64,000 nucleotides of DNA from Owenia fusiformis (Eukaryota; Annelida; Polychaeta; Sabellida; Oweniidae). Both the position numbers and the translations under genes were made by a program. How positions within the stretch are numbered: the first letter of the stretch is position 1; each line of letters starts with the position of its first letter. The notes below the pieces were generated by a model. It was not told the DNA's origin, searched no databases, and saw only the letters and a program-made list of their open reading frames with translations. This document shows positions 56,705 through 64,000 of this stretch, in pieces. The stretch covers positions 6,376,989 to 6,440,988 of the forward strand of contig CAIIXF020000006.1 in NCBI GenBank assembly GCA_903813345.2, in the 5' to 3' direction.

Positions 56705-56710
56705 AATAAA
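56705..56710 (+). promoter_or_regulatory. Possible polyadenylation signal of the UGT gene
   Basis: AATAAA about 210 bp downstream of the stop codon. Confidence 0.4.
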
Positions 56711-57117
56711 TAGATATAACACAATGCAAAAATGCTACAATATTTTGCAAAATATTTCTTAAGGATGTAATACAATTTTGTTATTGCAGTATTGCAGTAC
56801 ATATTTTAATTCAAAGACTTATCACAAGGATTCAAGTTAATACAATCATTTTAATACAAATTTACTACAATTGGATACAATACAATAGAATTCAATACAA
56901 TATGATATGATCTGATAACATATAATTTAACATGAATAATAGATAAAACACTGTAGAATACAGTTTCATACAATAAGAAACATTCTAATTTGATATGTGA
57001 CGTCACAATAGATAGAACTATTGATTTACTGGTCTAAATTGGAGTATGTATGACCTGTAAAATTCATAAATGCAAATAGTTGTGTTTCTTGTCTATTTAT
57101 CATATTAGAATTATAAC
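56711..57117. other. Simple AT-rich DNA with TACAAT phrases
   Basis: Repeated ATACAAT/TTCAATACAAT phrases at about 56830-56910. No gene. Confidence 0.5.
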
Positions 57118-57290
57118 AAAAAAGACCTTGATTTTATGATTTATGGCAAATACATGACCTCAAATTTTATTCTGGCCATTGCCAAAGACCTCAATCGCTA
57201 TGCGATTTCGGTCTTTTAACAATGAACAGAATAAAACTTTTGGTCATATATTGCTCCAATAAATCATAAAATTAAGGTCTTTATTCCTTA
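57118..57290. mobile_element. Palindromic MITE, about 170 bp
   Basis: AAAGACCTTGATTTTATGAT..TTTATGGCAA..ATGACC..TTTTATTCTG at the left is inverted at the right as CAGAATAAAA..GGTCAT..AATAAATCATAAAATTAAG then GTCTTT. The unit is a nearly complete hairpin. Confidence 0.7.
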
Positions 57291-57329
57291 GATATGATGC
57301 AATATAATACTGAAGTACTATCAGTTATC

Positions 57330-57800
57330 ACACTTTTCAGCATGTGATACAGGAAATATTCCAAGAAAGGTAACACTGTATCATCAACGAAAGCAAAGCT
57401 TGAGTGGTGATACATTGTTACCCAAGTGGAATATTTTCTGTATCACATAAGCTGAAACATGTGATGACGATTTTATGTCTAGGAGTTTTTAAGCATTTTA
57501 ATTTGGTCAGTTCTGATTATGTTCAACATAATATCTGTATTCCTAATTTTGGTGCTAGTATCTGTATAATACTTATTTTACGTGTTTTGTGATTTCGCTT
57601 TGGAATAATATGACGTCACACTGTTGTCTCCAGCTACGAAGTTATATAACCAGTGATGTCATATCGTTGCTATTGACTCCGTAGTGATACAATCCACCGT
57701 ATCACATGAAAAATGAGTCACATGCTATATGATACGGAATATGCATCATCACAATTGACCAATCAAAATGCTTAAAAACTCCTTACCATGTGATAAAATG
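57330..57800. repeat. Inverted-repeat region with TGTGATAC phrases
   Basis: GCATGTGATACAGGAAATAT then AACACTGTATCA is inverted nearby as TGATACATTGTTACCC..GAATATTTTCTGTATCACAT. The outer pair TAGGAGTTTTTAAGCATTTT and AATGCTTAAAAACTCCTTA (about 57479 and 57767) bounds it. Non-coding. Confidence 0.55.
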
Positions 57801-58467
57801 AAATACAGTATAATTCAATACAATTTTTTTATTAAGTATTCCTATCATAGTAAAATAATAAATCCCTGAAAGTGCGTATTGTGTTTTAATAATTGTTATC
57901 TAATGTTTCAATCACATTGTCCCATCTTACCAGTCATTTATTTTTTTCCGATGGAGCAGTTTGCCTCACAGCCCAAAAATATCTCAATTTTTCTTATATG
58001 TGTCCTTTAACTGATAGGGTAATGTCCTCACTGCACAAGTTGAGTGACTGCATTTTGTCATCATTGAGGTAACTTATAGATATTTGTAATCCATTTTTGT
58101 TTAATTAGCGAAACAAAAAATTATTTAATTGCATTATGTACGTAGAAAATTGAGGAGAACGTATTGGATAAAAGTGTGCAATACGTGCAATACATACGCA
58201 ATACATGTTTTACGACATCCATTTGATACAAAGTGACCCCTTTAGGAAATACATGTATGCATAACTTTAACTTTGTATATAAAATTGAGAAACCTGTTGT
58301 ATGTACATGAATCATTAAACCTCTGATGGGTACATTGCGTGAGTCAAAAAGGAGGATGGGAGTAAAATAAGGAACTGAATATGTTATGATTGAAATAAGG
58401 AACTTTTTATGAGTTAAATAGGGATTTTAAAGAATGTTGAATAGAATTTGGAAAACTGTAACTTGTT

Positions 58468-58870
58468 CAGACTTGAATATAAGGAACTCAATGTGTTATA
58501 GCATTAAATCATGAGCCTGTTACGAGTAAAATGAAACTTGTCCAGACTTGAATAAGGAACTCAATGTGTTATAGCATTAAATCATGAGCCTTTTATGAGT
58601 AATATAAAACTTGTCCAGACTTGAATAAAGAACTCAATGTGTTATAGCATTAAATCATGAGCCTTTTATGAGTAATATAAAACTTGTCCAGACTTGAATA
58701 AAGAACTCAATGTGTTATAGCATTAAATCATGAGCCTTTTATGAGTAAAATGAAACTTGTCCAGACTTGAATAAGGAACTCAATGTGTTATAGCATTAAA
58801 TCATGAGCCTTTTATGAGTAATATAAAACTTGTTCTGACATCAATAACGAACTCAAGTTTACTCAATGTG
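58468..58870. repeat. Tandem repeat, 73-bp units, five to six copies
   Basis: Each unit has CAGACTTGAATAA(G/A)GAACTC, AATGTGTTATAGCATTAAAT and CATGAGCCTTTTATGAGTAA. Copies start about every 73 bp; the last one is degraded. Confidence 0.9.
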
Positions 58871-59109
58871 TTAGCATTAAATAAGGAACCTGTTATTAAT
58901 AAAAACTAGCTTGATTAATGCAAAATAAGGAAGTATGAATTTAGAAATGATGATGAGAAAGCTGTTAATTTACACAAAAAGCCATTAATTACATCATGGG
59001 CATTCAATCTCTATTGATGCCCATGAATACATTAACACTTGGTATTTTAATTATCTCGAGTATAAATTACCTTACAAGATTTGATAGCCAATCTAAAGTT
59101 ACTTTTTTT

Positions 59110-59844
59110 CTTTTTTTTTAAATTTTTATATTTCCTTTATTTCATAATACATCATACAAACAGATACAGGGCCTACGCCGAAGCATTATTGGCCCTGTTA
59201 AGGTAGTTACAATATAGGTTAAAATAGGTCACAATGTAAAAATGATAGATATAAAACATATTTATGAACATGAAAATAATCGTGAAAACGTGAAGACAGG
59301 TCAGAGATATATGTACATATTAATGAATATTGGACTATTTAACTTCCTTGACAATGGAGTGTAAAAATTCGGCTGTTAATTCAATAGCCTTTTTATTTGT
59401 AATTGTGTCAAGAGAAGAACCTGCAAAAAGTAGAAAGTCTACCCTGTCTTCCTGTTTTCTATTATTAAAAGAGTTTAAATTAAAGGATGGCAGTCCCCCT
59501 AGTTCTCTGTGAAAATTGAGTCTTTGAATGTTAAAAAGAGGGCAATGGAGCAATAGGTGTTTGGTTGATTCAGTAGAGTGACCACATTTACATTTGGCAT
59601 TTGGAATATTTTTGAAGTTATGTGTAAAAAGATGTTGAAATTTGTCGAAAATTGATGATAAATTTGATGAATTTTTGAAAATCAACATTCCCATGTTAAC
59701 CAATGGGAAATGGTAGGTTTGCCGCAAGTCATATGACAGAATATCCATCCATCCGAGTCTTTGCAAAAAATACGAGTTAGGCAGGCAATTGAATTTGCTA
59801 ACTTTATTTAACAAAAAATTGATATGTTTCTTCAGGTTCAACAA
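59110..59844 (-). pseudogene. 3' end of a non-LTR retrotransposon
   Basis: A minus-strand frame (59335 to at least 59844, no ATG at its start) encodes the tail of ORF2, with LGWMDILSYDLRQTYHFPL and a zinc-ribbon CKCGHSTESTKHLLLHCPLF. The stop at 59335 is followed by a 3' UTR holding GGGCC..TTCGGCGTAGGCCCTGT and an A-rich tail near 59110-59130. The 5' part, including the reverse transcriptase, is absent, so it is a 5'-truncated copy. It is related to, but distinct from, the remnant at 50746. Confidence 0.8.
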
Positions 59845-60664
59845 AGTTATAGGACTTTAAAGTCAAAATTGTTTTTCAAAAAACCTCTCCCATTGAAATA
59901 ACACAGGAGGCGAAAAATTATTTTCAAAAATGACTTTGAAGCGCTGTAACTTTAATATTCATCAAATGAACTAAACACTTAGTGTTCAAAAAAGTTAGAC
60001 AATTCAATTTTCTATATCAAAATTTTTTGCTGAATCTTTTACTGAAAAGATATTCTGATTTGCCCCGAACCCTCCATTTCCCATTGGATTACATGGGAAT
60101 GACGACAAAAATTCATCAAATTTATCATCAATTTTCGACCTATTGTAATTGAGGAAAAAAATTGAGAAAATCAATATCATAAGTTATTTCATCGCCGATT
60201 AAGTAAATAAAAATTCAAACGTAAAGAGGCTTTAACACGTAGTTCAATGGGGGCAAAAGTTTGCCAAACTTATGGAGGGGAGTGTACTTTGCATTTGGTG
60301 TTCATGAGCAACAGATTTGGCTTATTAGTAAAGATTATGTTATTTGTTTTTATTTGGCTTTCCTTGTTAATGGTTTATCGGTTGAAAGTTAGATGTTAAT
60401 AAGGTACTTTCAAAAATATACTAAACAATGCAATTAGACAAACAGAGTGTCTTATGCATTTCTAGGGGTTAGGTATAGTAAAGTGATATAATTTAAGCAA
60501 ATATTGCAGGCTGACCCCTGTGGGAATGTCCAAATTCTAAAGTCAAACGAATAATTAATGTGATCTCAAGTACAGGTATAAATATACCGGTAGTTGGCAT
60601 GTGTGAACTGTGAAGACTTATTCCCTCCTTAGTAACTATTTGTAGATTAAGAATATTATAAAAT
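59845..60664. other. Non-coding stretch
   Basis: Contains CCCATTG..ATAACA phrases near 59890 and 60080 that resemble parts of the 37-50 kb array, but no gene. Confidence 0.45.
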
Positions 60665-60669
60665 TGCCC

Positions 60670-61448
60670 GAGGGGTTCACTATATATAAACCTTGACGGG
60701 GATCCTCGGCACATGTGGGGTATCTTTTTCAACGTTTGGTATGGCAATGGACCCATATTTTTTTAGGATTTGGTATTTCTGACTTCTGAGGTATGGCAAT
60801 GGTCAGACTTTTGCTCTTCTGGTATGAGAATGGTCGTTGTAGATACGTTACCTAACATTTGTGGTATGGCATTGGTCCAGTAGTTGCCAATCATAGCCTT
60901 TGATGAAGTCTCGCGAGATTTTTCGTGATTTCAATACAAAACTTGCCACCAATAAAAATGGACGCTCGACTCGATTCGATTCATTTATGACCCCAACTAC
61001 AGTATGGCATTTGTCCTTGATTTGAGGTATGGCGATTGGTCCTGTATTTGCACATTTGTATGACATTGATCCTATATTTCATTTACTTTGAATTAAGGTA
61101 TGGCATTGGTCCCATATTTGGACATTTGGTATGGCATTGGTCCTACATTTTGACATTTGGTATGGCATTGGTCCCATAATTGGACATTTGGTATAGCATT
61201 GGTCCTATATTTGGACATTTGGTATGGCATTGGTCCCATAATTGGACATTTGGTATGGCATTGGTCCTATATTTGGACATTTGGTATGGCATTGGTCTTA
61301 TATTTGGACATTTGGTATGGCATTTGGGCGTTATTTTGGTTGGTATGGGAACATATTGAAATTTGACAGATTGGTATGGGAACATATTGATATTTGAGGC
61401 TTCAGCCTAGGACCCCCGTAGAGTTTTATATACAGTGAACCCCCGGGT
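60670..61448. mobile_element. Inverted-repeat element containing a 31-bp minisatellite
   Basis: GGGGTTCACTATATATAAA..GGGGATCCT at 60672 is inverted at 61410-61447 as AGGACCCCCG..TATACAGTGAACCCCC. Between them, 61085-61345 is a tandem run of about eight 31-bp units with GGACATTTGGTATGGCATTG. Confidence 0.75.
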
Positions 61449-61529
61449 AAAATTGAAGTGTTTTGTTTTTGTAAGTCTCACAATCTTACGTGTCCAATAA
61501 TCAACAGCTACATACATAGTCTTGTTGGC

Positions 61530-61945
61530 TCACACATTGAGCCTATGATAGACTAGGCGTCCATCCATTCGTTGGTCTGTCAGTCCATTCATCTATCCAT
61601 CCGTTGGTCCGTCCACCCATCCATCAACAATGGATGCACAAAATTAAAACTGCTATTCACAATGAGTCAAATCCACATTCATTTTATGCATATCCATAAT
61701 GCCCCTGTCATCGCCATTTTCCAAGTTAGCCCAGTTTCTGAGAAAATAATTTTTTGGATTCAAATTTTGGACAGCTTAATCACAAAAGACCTACTGAGCT
61801 CTGAAAAAGTAAAATTTTCAAGGTCAAGGTCATCAAACTAAGTCACAAATTGTGCTATCCAAGTTCAAGACTACAAATCAATATTCTTTGTTGAAAGTTA
61901 GGATATACATTCCTCTAAAGGTTCTACACTGTGTGAGCACAGGGT
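61530..61945. repeat. Copy of the repeat seen at 15521-16440, reverse orientation
   Basis: Shares the GGTTGTCC/CCATCC-rich head, AAAATTAAAACTGCTATTC, CATTCATTTTATGCATATCC, TTTTCAAGGTCAAGGTCATC and GTGTGAGCACAGGGTC in the same order as the reverse complement of the 15.5-16.4 kb element. No coding region. Confidence 0.75.
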
Positions 61946-61964
61946 CATTCATTTTATTTTTATG

Positions 61965-62090
61965 TCACCACCAAAAGTGGTGACATATTGTTATGGTCTC
62001 CGTTTTTTTGCGACGGCGGTTGGTGGTTGGTGGTTGGAGGTTGGCGTCCGGCGTCCGGCGTCTGTAACAATTTCTTACAACTTCCTATAA
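61965..62090 (+). repeat. Repeat head GTCACCACCAAAAGTGGTGAC
   Basis: A hairpin ATGTCACCAC/GTGGTGACAT followed by GTTATGGTCTCCG and GGCGTCCGGCGTCCGGCGTC. It directly precedes the satellite and appears to be the head of the same element. Confidence 0.65.
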
Positions 62091-62129
62091 CTTAACAAAT
62101 ACTGTTTAGATTGACTTCAATTTTTTTCT

Positions 62130-64000
62130 AAATCATCTACATGTTCTCAGAAATTCAAATCTGACTTTAGATTTGACATTTGACCTTCAATGACCTTCTC
62201 AAGGTCAAAAAGGTCTTTTTTCAACTTGCTTCACATTGACTAAATTTTTTTCAAAATCATCTACATGTTCTCAGAAATTCAAATCTGACTTTAGATTTGA
62301 CATTTGACCTTCAAATCTAACTTTAGATTGGACATTTGACCTTCAATGACCTTCTCAAGGTCAAAAAAGGTCAAAAAGGTCTGTTTTCAACTTGCTTCAA
62401 ATTGACTAAAATTTTTTTTCAAAATCATCTACGTGTTCTCAGAAATTCAAATCTGACTTAAGATTTGACTTAAGATTTGACATTTGACCTTCAATGACCT
62501 TCTCAAGGTCAAAAAAGGTCAAAAAGGTCTGTTTTCAACTTGCTTCAAATTGACTAAAAAAAATTTTCAAAATCATCTACGTGTTCTCAGAAATTCAAAT
62601 CTGACTTTAGATTTGACATAAGATTTGACATTTGACCTTCAATGACCTTCTCAAAGTCAAAAAAGGTCTTTTTTCAACTTGCTTCAAATTGACTAAATTT
62701 TTTTTTCAAAATCATCTACATGTTCTCAGAAATTCAAATCTGACTTTAGATTTGACATTTGACCTTCAATGACCTTCTCAATGTCAAAAAAGGTCAAAAA
62801 GGTATTTTTTCATCTTGCCTCAAATTGACTAAATATTTTTCTTCAAAATCATCTACATGTTCTCAGAAATTCAAATATGACTTTAGATTTGACTTTAGAT
62901 TTGACATTTGACCTTCAATGACCTTCTCAAGGTCAAAAAAGGTCTTTTTTCAACTTGCTTCAAATTGACTAATTTTTTTTTTCAAAATTATCTACATGTT
63001 CTCAGAAATTCAAATCTGACTTTAGATTTGACATTTGACCTTTAATGACCTTCTCAAGGTCAAAAAAGGTCAAAAAGGTCTGTTTTCAACTTGCTTCAAA
63101 TTGACCAAATTTTTTTTTCAAAATCATCTACATCTTTTCAGAAGTTCAAATTTGACTTTACAAGTTCTCAGAAGGTCAAAAAGGTCTTTTTTTCAACTTG
63201 CTTCAAATTGACTAAATTTTTTTTTCAAAATCATCTACATGTTCTCAGAAATTCAAATCTTACTTTAAATTTGACATTTGACCTTCAATGACCTTCTCAA
63301 GGTCAAAAAAGGTCAAAAAGGTCTGTTTTCAACTTGCTTCAAATTGACCAAATTTTTTTTTCAAAATCATCTACATCTTTTCAGAAGTTCAAATTTGACT
63401 TTACAAGTTCTCAGAAGGTCAAAAAGGTCTTTTTTTCAACTTGCTTCAAATTGACTAAATTTTTTTTTCAAAATCATCTACATGTTCTCAGAAATTCAAA
63501 TCTGACTTTAGATTTGACATTTTACCTTCAATGACCTTCTCAATGTCAAAAAAGGTCAAAAAGGTATTTTTTCATCTTGCTTCAAATTGACTAAAAAAAT
63601 TTTTCAAAATCATCTACATGTTCTCAGAAATTCAAATATGACTTTAGATTTGACTTTAGATTTGACATTTGACCTTCAATGACCTTCTCAAGGTCAAAAA
63701 AGGTCAAAAAGGTCTTTTTTCAACTTGCTTCAAATTGACTAATTTTTTTTTCAAAATCATCTACATGTTCTCAGAAATTCAAATCTGACTTTAGATTTGA
63801 CATTTGACCTTTAATGACCTTCTCAAGGTCAGAAAAGGTCTGTTTTCAACTTGCTTCAAATTGACCAAATTTTTTTTTCAAAATCATCTACATCTTTTCA
63901 GAAGTTCAAATTTGACTTTACAAGTTCTCAGAAGTTCAAATCTGACTTTAGATTTGACCTTTGACCTTCAATGACCTTCTCAAGGTCAAAAAGGTATTTT
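62130..64000 (+). repeat. Satellite-like tandem array of about 120-150 bp units, to the window edge
   Basis: About fourteen units, each with TCAAAATCATCTACATGTTC, TCAGAAATTCAAATCTGACT, TTAGATTTGACATTTGACC, TTCAATGACCTTCTCAAGGT and runs of AAAAAGGTC, then CAACTTGCTTCAAATTGACT. Larger periods are visible: a 243-bp repeat at 63091/63334 and about 762 bp between 62801 and 63563. Open frames at 63091 and 63334 are repeat translations. Confidence 0.92.

Overview
This is an AT-rich stretch of nuclear DNA from an invertebrate animal, most likely a marine lophotrochozoan such as a mollusc. Protein genes are split by introns with GT/AG borders. Most of the window is introns and intergenic DNA packed with small TIR transposons, foldback elements, minisatellites, a tRNA-derived SINE and decayed non-LTR retrotransposons. 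Head sequences such as GCTCACATGGTGAGC followed by GTCCGTC, and GTCACCACCAAAAGTGGTGAC, resemble repeats of marine invertebrates; the taxon is an inference, not proved.

Left part (1-17 kb). The minus strand carries the 5' half of the maintenance DNA methyltransferase DNMT1: 14 coding exons from an ATG at 16900 to 3745, about 580 residues in one continuous frame. They encode the DMAP1-binding helix region, a charged linker, a PCNA-binding PIP box, the replication-foci targeting (RFTS) domain and the first residues of the CXXC zinc finger. The BAH and catalytic domains would lie beyond the left edge. A small plus-strand gene (672-1199) encodes a secreted, polybasic protein ending in RYG, a possible amidated peptide precursor; it would be nested in a DNMT1 intron if DNMT1 continues leftwards.

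Middle (17-35 kb). Head-to-head with DNMT1, on the plus strand, are the first seven coding exons (20814-34872, 205 residues) of a homologue of FIRRM (human C1orf112), the partner of FIGNL1 in RAD51 removal. A palindromic E2F-type site lies about 113 bp upstream of the DNMT1 start. The space between the two genes is swollen by two inverted-repeat elements. FIRRM intron 6 is about 9.6 kb and filled with nested mobile elements; later FIRRM exons were not found in the window.

Right part (35-64 kb). Around 37.1-50.6 kb is a tandem array of complex units of about 1.7 kb, interrupted by a 7.8 kb inverted-repeat element (38394-46199) whose exact borders can be read from empty sites in neighbouring units. 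A LINE remnant and a mariner-like element with a transposase relic follow, then one complete intronless gene for a UDP-glycosyltransferase (54941-56497), another LINE 3' end, and a satellite built from AGGTCA-type half-sites that runs to the right edge.

Functionally, DNMT1 and FIRRM are both S-phase/chromatin genes and may share a cell-cycle control region. The UGT and the secreted peptide gene are unrelated to them.
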